Positions 48,909 through 59,036 of a DNA stretch of 64,000 bases are shown piece by piece. The stretch is from Pristionchus mayeri (lineage: Eukaryota > Nematoda > Chromadorea > Rhabditida > Neodiplogasteridae). The notes beneath the pieces were generated by a model. That model did no database searches, was not told the origin of the DNA, and saw only the letters and a program-made list of their open reading frames with translations. Position 1 is the first letter of the stretch; every line of letters begins with the position of its first letter. The stretch lies in contig BTRK01000004.1 in assembly GCA_036245805.1 (NCBI GenBank), positions 22,320,001-22,384,000 of the forward strand, read 5' to 3'. The position numbers were made by a program, and so were the translations under genes.

Positions 48909-49408
48909 NNNNNNNNNNNNNNNNNNNNNNNNNNNNNNNNNNNNNNNNNNNNNNNNNNNNNNNNNNNNNNNNNNNNNNNNNNNNNNNNNNNNNNNNNNNN
49001 NNNNNNNNNNNNNNNNNNNNNNNNNNNNNNNNNNNNNNNNNNNNNNNNNNNNNNNNNNNNNNNNNNNNNNNNNNNNNNNNNNNNNNNNNNNNNNNNNNNN
49101 NNNNNNNNNNNNNNNNNNNNNNNNNNNNNNNNNNNNNNNNNNNNNNNNNNNNNNNNNNNNNNNNNNNNNNNNNNNNNNNNNNNNNNNNNNNNNNNNNNNN
49201 NNNNNNNNNNNNNNNNNNNNNNNNNNNNNNNNNNNNNNNNNNNNNNNNNNNNNNNNNNNNNNNNNNNNNNNNNNNNNNNNNNNNNNNNNNNNNNNNNNNN
49301 NNNNNNNNNNNNNNNNNNNNNNNNNNNNNNNNNNNNNNNNNNNNNNNNNNNNNNNNNNNNNNNNNNNNNNNNNNNNNNNNNNNNNNNNNNNNNNNNNNNN
49401 NNNNNNNN
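48909..49408. other. 500-N assembly gap
   Basis: Exactly 500 Ns, a conventional placeholder, so the true size is unknown. It removes the catalytic core and C-terminus of the acyl-CoA synthetase gene. Confidence 0.99.
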
Positions 49409-50237
49409 GTGTGATACTCACCCTCGGAATAGATCGATCATCAATCGATCTTCTGCATCTGTGCTACTCCAAACTGAAACGAAGACTTCTCCATTTGAGT
49501 ATCCATCAACATTGGCTTCGTCTTCTCTTTTCCTACGGTCTCATCTCTTTGGAACACCTCTCACTCCATTCCTCGTCTTTCCTATAAACCTTCCCTCCAT
49601 CTGAATAGAGGAGATAGCTCTAATTCCATTCGACTCTCTTCCCTCCTCAGACGCCTTCCATTTCATCCAAATATATCCATTCCCACTCATCACCCATAGA
49701 CTTCATAAATAATGAAACCTCATTGTCAATTTTGTGAAACGCATAAAATCCGTGACAAGATCACTCACCACTCGTAAAAAGAGAGGAGAAAAGGATGGGG
49801 ATGAATAGACACATCTTAGAGGATCACATGACGATTGGAAGAGAGATCAACTGAATGGAAGGAGTGGAGAGGAGTGAATAACAGTGAGATGGAAAATGGA
49901 GTAAGAATGGAAATGTAAGCAGTGAGAGGGCTTAGACCTTCCTATCTCTCTGTCTCCCTCGGTCTCCTCCTTCCACTCTCTCTCTTCAGTCAGTTGTAAT
50001 CCAGGGAGGACCTCTCTCTTCACTCCAAGGAATCTTTTCTCTCTCTTCAAGTACTCAAACTCCCATTCATTTGCTAGTCCGATATAAAGAGGAAAAGGAC
50101 AGAAGAACAGACTCGACAAGGGGAGAGATAGAAGGAGAACCACTCAGGGGATGGGATGAATCCGAAAGAAGATTCACTCAGAGAAACGATGATTTCCAGT
50201 CGGAGGAAAGGCGAAAACAAATTTATTCATCGTATCT
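49409..50237. other. Post-gap region; one possible minus-strand exon
   Basis: The minus strand at about 49510-49418 reads NVDGYSNGEVFVSVWSSTDA followed by EDRLMIDLFR and a GTGAGT donor, so it may be an exon whose gene continues into the gap. The rest shows no reliable coding sequence. AAACAAATTTATTCATCG at about 50216 gives a minus-strand AATAAA for the next gene. Confidence 0.35.
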
Positions 50238-50760
50238 CAGCGAAGAATTCCGCGATTTCCACGTTGCAGTCAGCATCCAATTCGGGCTGATGAATGTTCT
50301 GATAACCGAAGAAGAAGAAGAGACAGAAGAGAACGAAGGTGAGAATGAAGAGGACTGAAGAGGAGGAGAGGGAGAGGGAGGGCGGAGGAGGGGGCAGGGA
50401 GGGAGGGGAGGGGGTTCACTGCCTCTTCCTCACCTGACGTTGACCAGTGGAATGCCCTCACGAATCGATCAGTGCACACTCGATTATTACGAGAGACGAG
50501 GACATGAGACTGAGAAGGAGAAGATGAAAGAAGGAAGGGATGGGAAGAGGAAACCTTCGATCCGAATCCGTTCGAAACGGTTTGAACTGGGGGAGGAAGA
50601 GCACCACTGAAATGGAAGAATCGAAGAAGGACGAAGAAGGATCTCTCTTCATTCCACTCCGAAGGGGTTAGACACACGAAGGGGGTTATCGACATTGAGG
50701 ACCTCACTCGAATACCTCGTATACACCCAATTTTCGATGACACATTTTCGTCTGGTGGAG
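50238..50760 (-). CDS. Unrecognised minus-strand gene, 3' exons
   Basis: Exon-like blocks, read leftward: VSSTIFVTSPPDENVSSKIG, VLNVDNPLRVSNPFG, GALPPPVQTVSNGFGSK, SHVLVSRNNRVCTDRFVRAF then HWSTS, and a last block HQPELDADCNVEIAEFFAEI then R and TGA, with an AATAAA nearby. Splice sites are GT-AG where visible, but phases between the last two blocks do not agree in my model. No family is recognised. The 5' end and any relation to the exon at 49418-49510 are unknown. Confidence 0.35.
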
Positions 50761-50906
50761 AGGTGACGAAGATCGTAGAAGAGACTCCAATGGGTGGGTT
50801 AACTTATGGGGCAGGACGAATACTTCAGGAAATTTCTTATTCGTATAAAATTATTTAAACTTATGTATGGGATGAATGATGACTTCAAATCTTTAGATTG
50901 AATGAA

Positions 50907-52840
50907 TCACCTGTCTTTCCTCAATTTCTGCTGCATGTACTTGAGAAGAGCGAGTTTAATGAGAGAGAAGAAGACAATAATGAAGCAGACCCCTAAGATG
51001 ACGTCCATTGATTCTCATTCAGTCACTCCTTCCTCACCCAACCACACATCCATCGCTTTGAGATAACTGACACGAGGCATCACTTCATTGTATGAGAAGA
51101 GGAGGAAAGTAATGGTGAGGATGATCGAGATCATGTCCTGAGAATGGAAGTGAAGAAGAGGTCGAGGGAGGGAATCATACCTGGAAGCTGGTCTCGTTCT
51201 CCATCCAGAGACACACCCAGGATGTGATGACCACTGAGGAGAAGGGGAAGGATCAAGAGAGGAGAGAAGGGGAGGGAAGAGACTGACCAGCAGTCGAGGG
51301 GACTATCAATTGAAGGAAGCAGAAACCAGCTGCACGAGAGAATACAAAACAGACGTAGAGTCGGGAGTAGTCACCTCAGAGGAGAACGCACAATTAGGAG
51401 AGAAAGGAGGAATCGAGGAATGATTGGGATTTGGAATAATTTTGGATTCTCTGGTAATTCTGCTCTTGATCACCTGTCGCGTATTTCTCGACTCTACTCG
51501 TCACGAATGCCTTTTCTATTCGGAAGTCGGGCAGGGATACCTCAAGGGAGAGAATACATTTCACAGTATTCCGAAAGTGGATTCCTTCGTAGAATATGAT
51601 TAGGAGGGGTATGCATGATCTACCTTATTCAATTGTAGTGCAGTAATGTCTCCATCTGACCACGTGTAGCTCACTTGATCAGCCGTGTGTCCATCTGAAG
51701 GAAAGGAGGCGAGTTACATCTCCCAATTCTTCCATTCATTCCTCACAGCTTTCGATTCCCAACTTGCAGACTTGAGTGTCGAAGGGGAAGAGAGTCAGGT
51801 CCATTCCACAACTGAGAATGAGGGAGAGACGACGAGAGAAGAGGATTCGACCATCCGGGTTCAGTCTATGATAATGGGTGCATGTGATACAGTATCCCTC
51901 TGTACCTCAATAGAGATCGATGGCTGATGCTCTGCTTCCTTGGATTCTTCGATGCGATTGCATTGGGAACGAAGGTGTCGGGGTGCCAGAGGAAGTTGGA
52001 GTACGACTCGTGAAGAGAGAGCGAAGTCTGCAGGGGGAAACTCTTCCATTTCTTCCCCTCTCAATCCACCTTATTCTTGAACTTCTTCTTTGAATACTTC
52101 AGTCTCGGATCCCTCCATGCTTCTCTGTAGAATATCTCCAATGCGTAATCCTCAAGACGAGAAGATGAATAGAAAGTGGGGAAGAAAGAGGATACCATCG
52201 TGATCTCCGAGACTGATCGAACATTACTCACAACGACAGAGACATTCACGGTGACAGGGCCTGAGAAGGAAGTGGAGAGAGAAGGGAGAAGAGACAACTC
52301 ACTCCCATTCTTCCCATCGGGCACTTGTCGATGATCGTATTTGATGGAACGAAGAAATCGAAGGAAGTCTCTGGTTTCTCTGAATGGAATGGAATGAATG
52401 AGAGAGGGAGTGATTCTGACCCTTGAGTGAAGACTGACTCCTGGTCGAATTTACTATTCTTTTCACTCTCTTCATCATCGAGAAGTGCTTCGTCCTGCAG
52501 GGAATTGAATGAAGGGAAGGGAAGTTCCCAGATGGAATTGAGATTCACTTCCAACGAGAGAGAGGAGACCTTACGTCGAATTCAATGGAATCCATGAATG
52601 TCTTGTACTTGTTGGGTCGAGTCTCGATCTAAATGAGAAGTGAGAAGAGATGAAAAATGAGAGGATCCACCTTGCATATGATGGAGAGGAAGAGGGGAAG
52701 GAGAGTGAAGGGGTGCATTCGAGAGATCGAATCTAGAAGGAGAATGAAGTGACGACTGAATAACAGAAGAAGAAAAAACTCGCACTCAAAAAAGAGAAGA
52801 GGATACAGAGGACGAGAAATTTGGTTGGAATCAATTGCAT
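50907..52840 (-). CDS. lgc: Cys-loop ligand-gated ion channel subunit (nematode LGC type)
   Basis: This is a pentameric neurotransmitter- or proton-gated channel subunit in the plasma membrane. The start at 52840 encodes [19 protein letters not shown] (signal). The ligand-binding domain includes [37 protein letters not shown] and [19 protein letters not shown]. The canonical Cys-loop [15 protein letters not shown] has exactly 13 residues between the cysteines. Transmembrane helices follow: [20 protein letters not shown] (M1), [20 protein letters not shown] (M2/M2-M3 loop) and [20 protein letters not shown] (M3). The frame ends soon after M3 with [13 protein letters not shown] and a stop at 50907-50909. 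No large cytoplasmic loop or M4 is found in this model, so the C-terminus is either truncated or continues in unrecognised exons to the left. Ligand and ion selectivity cannot be read by eye. Confidence 0.85.
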
Positions 52841-52902
52841 TTCATCGGGGAGAATCCAAAGAAGGAGGGCGAGTCTAGAAGAATGAAGATGTGATCACAG
52901 AG

Positions 52903-53649
52903 GACGTATGCATGAACCTTTCCCGAAAAACGGACGACAAATGGATTTGTCCGACAAACGCTTATCGGGCAAACAGCATTTGTCTGCAAAAATGTTTGTC
53001 GGATGCACGAATAATTTTTTAGTCGAAAAATAGGTTTTTGAGGTCAATATTTTCTTTCGCATTTTTTCATCTTGTCATGAAAATTCGTTCTCGACGAGTG
53101 AAAATACACCATAATATTTATCCTTCATACCATTCTGGGATATCAAATTTTTCGGCCCCCAAAACTGGGGTATCTGAAACATTTTAAAAATGGACCTCAG
53201 ATATAGCGGTCATCAATCAGCACTCGGTACCTACGCATATGAAAAAAAAAGTATGGAGAACTTCGAATTTTTGGCCATCAGTGGACTTCTACACAGTTGT
53301 TACGTTCGCTGTTAGAGGGAATCTTAATAGTAGATAGATAATCCAAATATTATCAAAATGCGAACTATGATAAAATCTGCAAACCGAATAGCAAGGTTGA
53401 AATTGTTGAAAGTTTTACTAACAAGACGCAAAAATAAATAAAATCACGAATTTAATTATTAAAAATATAGCAAATTGTTAATCCAAAAGGGAGAACATTG
53501 ACCCGGCGAACGGTTTGTCGAGCGATTTGATGAGGGTAAAGGTCGGCAAACATTTTTGACGAGTTTGTCGGCGAACTAAATTGTCATGCATCCCGACAAA
53601 CGGTTTGCCGATAAACCCTTTTTGCCCGGCAAAAAGGTTCATGCATACG
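52903..53649. mobile_element. Roughly 750-bp non-autonomous TIR element with GGAC target-site duplication
   Basis: Terminal inverted repeats: GTATGCATGAACCTTTCCCG at the left and an imperfect inverse, ...AAAAGGTTCATGCATAC, at the right. Each end is flanked by GGAC (…AGAGGAC| and |GGACTCTG…), consistent with a 4-bp target duplication. Subterminal regions hold many degenerate ACAAACG/CGTTTGT words in both orientations, for example GGACAAATGGATTTGTCCGA and GACAAACGGTTTGCCGATAA. No transposase frame is seen. It lies about 65 bp upstream of the channel gene start codon, in the presumed promoter. Confidence 0.8.
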
Positions 53650-54332
53650 GACTCTGATGAGATGGAAGGAGAAGAGACAAGAAGAGAGGAGACATTCCAA
53701 GTCGTTGAGAGACCTTCGAAACGTGCCATTTACCATTTTCAAGATATGATAACTAACGTGAGCATTACAAAATATTTTGGCGAAGAAAGATGAATGAGTA
53801 GGAAAAAGGAGAAGAAGGAAAGAAATGAATGAGAGAATGAGGGGATAACTTCCAGATTTCTGCTCTCTCTTGAGGTGAAAGAGAAGGGCTAAGAATGTGA
53901 AGATGGATGTCCTCTGTGAGTCTCAAAGGGAGGGAGCTCCCTCTCCTCCTTTCGAATTTACCCAATTGAAGGCCTCCCCTTCATCCCGACTTCTGTTCTC
54001 TCCACTGATTCAATTGGAGAAAAACACGAAGACTGAGGAGAAGGAACTCATCATTTATCACATCATTGAAATACGATGAGAAATAGAAACCTCGAAGGAA
54101 ACGGGGAAAGGATCTCGACTGGGTCGAATGTCGATAAGAGAATGGAACATTTTGTCATGATGGGGATTATGCAACTTTATTATGGTCTCAAAAAGTGCTG
54201 AAGGGGTCATGGAGGGATTAGGAAGGATACTAGAGAGACTAGAAGAAGATTAATGGAGAGGGAGGATGGAATATGTACAGAATACCGTCGAAGTTGAGCA
54301 AAGATCAAAGACCAATTGAAGGGGGAAATTGA
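53650..54332. other. Intergenic region
   Basis: Minus-strand frames here (for example MARFEGLSTTWNVSSLLVSS) run into the TIR element and have no splice support. GA-rich. No gene can be supported. Confidence 0.4.
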
Positions 54333-55020
54333 TTATTGGCCAATGTAGCATGCAGATCCCTGAGCAGGAACCACTCCATTCACGTACTGGAGAATCTCGC
54401 AGACGAAGTAACTGAAGGGGAGAAGGAATGAGGGAGATCCCAGCTAACTCCATTCTACTCCATTCTACTCCTACTCATTCCTCACTCACAATTCGCTCAA
54501 TTGGAATAGATTGACTGCTGCACAATCGTATTGTCTGCATGCTTCCTCGCATTGGCCAATGTCCTCAAGGAAGTCAGTTTGTGATCGACCTCGATCGTGT
54601 GATTGGGATACTGTAGTGGACTCACTCTGACGTTCTTCACTTCGTACACTTTGCCACCTTTGCACTCCGAGTTCTGTCTGAGGAAGTAAGCTCGATCTCC
54701 GATGTAGTGAGATGCAGGGAGATCTAAATGGAGTATTCTCTCGAGTCCCCTAAGAGAATGCAGTGCTCACTCATCACTCATGCAACTTCTCCAGGGGGGA
54801 AATCATAAATCAAGCGTTGTTAGAGGGGAAATCGAAGATGGCCCATCTATTATATCGTGGTCTAGAATAGAAAAGAGTTGAGGAGAGTGCATCGTCCCTC
54901 CCTTCTCCTATCATGCATCTCATCTCGAATCTCCCGAAGCACAACTTACTGATACACGCACTTGCCAGCGAGAAGATGATGAGGAGAAGGAGAGAGAGGG
55001 ATGAAGTGAAGGAGGCCATC
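54333..55020 (-). CDS. Small secreted protein, unknown family
   Basis: From 55020: MASFTSSLSLLLLIIFSLAS, a clear signal peptide, then ACISK. Next come DLPASHYIGDRAYFLRQNSE then CKGGKVYEVKNVRV (about 54730-54620), SPLQYPNHTIEVDHKLTSLR then TLANARKHADNTIVQQ, and YFVCEILQYVNGVVPAQGSA then CYIGQ with a stop at 54333-54335. Total about 110 residues with four cysteines after the signal. I know no matching family. GATCAAAGATC motifs flank both ends (about 54300 and 55027). Confidence 0.6.
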
Positions 55021-55751
55021 TGAAGAGAGAGAGAGATCAAAGATCAATCGAGAGAGGGGGAGAAGAAGGAGAGATAAGTGAGGGAATGGGTACTTTCATC
55101 CGTCAACACGAGAACAATCGACCAATTCGAGACTAAAAAAAGGGCTGGGCTATCGGGAGAATGGAGAGAAAATAGAGATGGACTGGAGGGGAATAATCGT
55201 TCCCGATCGAGAATTGAGAGAGAGTATCAGTGATTCATACAGATTAACAGTTGGAATTGAAAAGGGAATCGGATGAAGACGTCATTCGAGTGCAAGGAGG
55301 GGGTAGATCAAGGAAGGAGAAAGGGAGAGAAGTGCTCCGGATACAGCACGTAAGTGTCACTCGACATGATCTGGTATGCCGTCTCCTCTCCCTTTATACC
55401 CTCCTCTCATCGAGGTATTTGCCCTACAGAAACGGCTCGACAACACTTCTCACTCCCTTGCACACTCTCACTTCTCCACTCTCTCTTGATGATTCGGAGC
55501 CAAAGACGGAACTTCCATCTGCACAATGCTCATTATTCAGAGAGAGAGAGAGAGTATTCTGGAAGGGAAGGGACTCATAGAAGGGCACGTCACTCCTTTT
55601 ATCGTTGAGATAGATACAGAATGGAGAAGGGACACAATGGGAGACAGAAAAGCCCTTTGTTGTCCCGATCACGTTCCATTTGATGATTCAGCCTGGTATT
55701 GAACGATGAGAACGACTCTGAATCCGTCGAGATCGAACCTTGAAGATGACG
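55021..55751. other. Intergenic region
   Basis: No supported exon. GA-rich stretches at 55535-55570 and 55300-55330. It includes the upstream region of the 54333-55020 gene and the 3' flank of the ground-like gene. Confidence 0.5.
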
Positions 55752-56264
55752 TCAGTAGCTGGAGACGTGTCGAGGATCAGTGAAAATGTGACAGGAATGA
55801 TCAGAGGAAGACGAAGAACAGAACTCTGCCTCATGAGGAAGAGAGTAGGCCAATGATTGACCAGATGGTGAACAGAGGACGACGAATCTGAAGGAGTACG
55901 GTAGACACACCATATGATCGGATTACCGTTCCCCTGATGCTTCGAGAGCAGAAGTGATTGAAGAGAGAGAGGAAGAGATGGAATGAGTAGAGTTGTTCAT
56001 GTGCTGATAGAAGAAGAGTGAGGAGAGAGAAGAGGAATACTCACGTTATGGAGAATCCTCTTGAGATCGGGTGAATTGCACAGATAATCATCCGATCTAG
56101 CTGCCAGATTGTGGAAGTCAGCGTATTCCGAGATTGATCTGGATACGGTAGGTAGATGGTTGATACCGTATCCCTCACCTCTTTCTCCTTCCGCAACAGA
56201 GAGAATCCGAAAGGGGAATAAGGATGAGAGCAGTAAGGAGAGTCAATGCGGCCCACTTGGTCAT
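55752..56264 (-). CDS. grl: Ground-like (GRL) domain protein, hedgehog-related family
   Basis: Ground-like proteins are nematode hedgehog-related secreted proteins linked to cuticle and moulting. The start at 56264 encodes signal peptide MTKWAALTLLTALILIPLSD then SLCCGRRK. The second block is SISEYADFHNLAARSDDYLC then NSPDLKRILHN, and the third is SLSSITSALEASGER followed by FVVLCSPSGQSLAYSLPHEA then EFC and SDHSCHIF, ending DPRHVSSY with a stop at 55752-55754. The spacing C-NSPDLKRIL...FVVLCS....Y...EFC...SCHIF reproduces the ground-like pattern (CNxxLxxIM ... FxVIC ... YC ... C). At about 130-150 residues it is a minimal signal-plus-GRL architecture. Confidence 0.7.
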
Positions 56265-56846
56265 TGTGAGTGAATGAGTGAGTAACTTCGAGTGACCTAT
56301 CCACTCCTCCTCTCTCGCACCTCATTATTCCTCATGAGATCCTTTCTCACTATAATTTCACTCCCAGTTCCGGTCAAGTTTTAGAATGCACTTTTATGCA
56401 ATTACTTCAATTAGGGTAAAACGGATTTATTATTATTCAATCGCCATTAGCAACTTTACAATCTAATAAACAATTGTAACACATTTACAAAATATGAAAT
56501 TAAACTCTGAACATTAATAATTTTGTGATGCATTCGAGACTACGTATTACGGAAGATATGAAATAATCGATAGTAAATTCTAGTGGATCACTCGAGCAAA
56601 GGGAATATGAATTTGCAATTGAAGTTATACTACAGTCTAAAAAAGGTGAGTGTGGTGATTCTAATGAAGATTAGATATGTTCGACAGGGAGAAAATGACA
56701 TGCAGCGGAGAGAAAACTTCGGGTTTTAGAGAAGAAGAGTGAGAAGGAAGACGAGGACGGCACTCGATAAGCAAGTGAATCGATTGGATGAGGGATTGGG
56801 CTCTGAAGAAGGAGAAATGACTGATTGCTGATTCACTATTCACACA
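56265..56846. other. Intergenic region, AT-rich
   Basis: AT-rich DNA (56380-56640) contains an ATTAATAA run and possible polyadenylation signals for the gene to the right. No supported gene. Confidence 0.5.
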
Positions 56847-58524
56847 CTATGAATCATAACTGAACACGTGAGTGCACTCAATAATAGACCAAATAGTGTA
56901 GAAGGAACCACTGAATCTTCTGCTCCTCTTAGAGGAGAACTGACCGTCGATTCCAAGAGGGAGAGCAACCTCGTAGAACTCATCCATCTCTCCATTCTCA
57001 GTGTACATTACTGTATTACCGATTCGATCCTGATAAAAAATAATACTTGAACCATCAATGTATGCACTAATACGGGAGTAAACAAACGTTCGGACAACTC
57101 ACAAATTTGTGATTTCTTAATTTGTTCGAATCGTGGCGCACTCCTCTAAGAGTATAGGGAGTAGGAGGATAACTTGTTAAACGATCCAATCTTTCCACCT
57201 CCTGATACAAATTTCGATTAGGCTTACTAAATATTTTAATATAGATTAGTAAAACAAAGATTAGATATTTAGACATTTTACGGGATAAGAAATGAAGAAG
57301 AAACCTCGATGGAGAATCCAGATTTATCAGTGAGCATGGGTACTAGAATGGGTTCTTCTCTCGCTTTTTCCCTCATCTCCATTGGTCTAGTCACCATCGG
57401 TTCCACTGTCCTACTAGTCGTGTGCTCAGCTGCAAAGAAGGAATGAGCGTGCAAGGGTAACTGTTGTGCTCCACCAATTCCATTCTGACCAATCCCTTGT
57501 GGAAAAACAAGTGAGAAATCAATGGATTATCCTATATTGCGAGGAATTCCACTAACTGAACTGTCGATTTAATTAATAACATGCGTACTGGATGGAGAAA
57601 GATGTTCAAAACCCACTAGTACTGGCTGGATGAGTGTGATGGAAGTGAGAAGCAGAGAAGAGGGGATGTTCCATAGTTGTACGATGCATCTCTTCATTTA
57701 CTTCACTAGTGATGACTACCTGAGATATTTCGAGATACGAAAATAAGCAAGTGTAACAAATAAGCGGAAACTCAGTGTGCGCAATGTCTACAAACCTTGA
57801 ATTTCATTCCATCCAGACAGAGAGTTGTGAGTCTACCTCCGCGTGTCACGTTTTCAAGAGCTGAACCACACTCTCATTTAGCATGATATATGAAGATAAA
57901 ACACGTAGAAAGACATTCAAACCTACATGTGAAGTAGTGCGTCTTATTGACAGTGAATGAAACACCACTTGGATTCGGATTAAAAGTTCGGAGAGTGAGA
58001 GGGCCTATGACCTAAATCGCACCAGTTGTACCATCAAAAACGAAAGTCTCCTACCGCCTGATTGCAAGTGAAGAACTCTTTCCGTTTCTTTCCATGCTCT
58101 TGTTTGCAATCCTCATTATCGCACGAATTAAAGCATCTCTCTGATACCTTAAATAGTTCTAAATTTTAAATGCATATGCGGAGTAATGCACTTCATGATG
58201 CTAAAGATTTATAAAGAGGAATGCACATGTGGAGATAACAAATGAAAAATAATAATTGTATGCAAAAAGAAGTGTACCTCAATAACTGTGCCGGACGATG
58301 TCATTTCACAGGAGATTGCCACCTTCTGATTCTTGTTGAATCGCAAAGCAGTATCGACGTCATGGAAACTGGAAAAATAAGTAATTACAAAGATAAACTG
58401 CACAAATGTATAACACAACTCACTGCGAGCGATGCCATTTCAGAACAGGAATATGCGTAGAAGCAGCGTCGCAAATACCGATCCAATTGAAGGTGAGGAG
58501 AAGCAATAATCGCGAAATAATCAT
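56847..58524 (-). CDS. Secreted Cys-containing protein, unknown family
   Basis: The start at 58524 encodes MIISRLLLLLTFNWIGICDA then ASTHIPVLKWHRSQ (signal peptide). Following exons: FHDVDTALRFNKNQKVAISC then EMTSSGTVIE, VSERCFNSCDNEDCKQEHGK then KRKEFFTCNQAV, VIGPLTLRTFNPNPSGVSFT then VNKTHYFTC, ALENVTRGGRLTTLCLDGMK, a low-complexity linker with HTHPAST-like residues, EREEPILVPML-type segments (57300-57430), QEVERLDRLTSYPPTPYTLR (57200-57140) and QDRIGNTVMYTENGEMDEFY then EVALPLGIDGQFS. The frame stops at 56847-56849. Cysteines are concentrated in the first half, like a small disulfide domain followed by an extended linker. I do not recognise the domain. The joins between 57900 and 57000 are uncertain. 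Confidence 0.5.
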
Positions 58525-59036
58525 CTGAGTGTTAAAAACCAATAATTGCCTAACAAAATCAAGGAAAAGGATTACAATATTCGAAAAAAGTCAATCAAAA
58601 AAGAAACCCTACCGTAATCAACTTGAAAATACTGCGGAACATAAATTAACTCATTACAGTAATGACATTACTCACATTTTATTGAGCTGCTTGGGGAAAT
58701 ACCATTTTCTTCTTCATTTTAGAAGATTTATGCAAAGTGAACCGCACGTCCTCTTACGGATCTTGAGATGGAACAAATAGTGTCATGTGAGGATAGAGAT
58801 TCGACTCTTTTCATCTATGGATCTCTCCCTTGTTGACACATTTTCACGTCTTCTTCTTGCGATATCAATCAATAAATGAAGAATTGGTTCTTAACAATGG
58901 GTGATGTTTATTTACTGTTATCTATCTCTGACTGTTCCTACATTTCCCGTAGCTTCTCTACTTTCATTCTGATAGCCTCCCCGCACTCTAGTGCATATTC
59001 TTACACATTTCCCCTTTTATTCCGTCCCTCTTCTTC
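58525..59036. other. Intergenic region between divergent genes
   Basis: No supported exon. Frames near 58529-58780 are Lys/Asn-rich and AT-driven. It probably holds divergent promoters. Confidence 0.5.

Noticed and set aside
53478..53793. Coding frames crossing the right end of the TIR element
   Set aside because: They mix element and flanking DNA across the insertion boundary, so they cannot represent an old gene.
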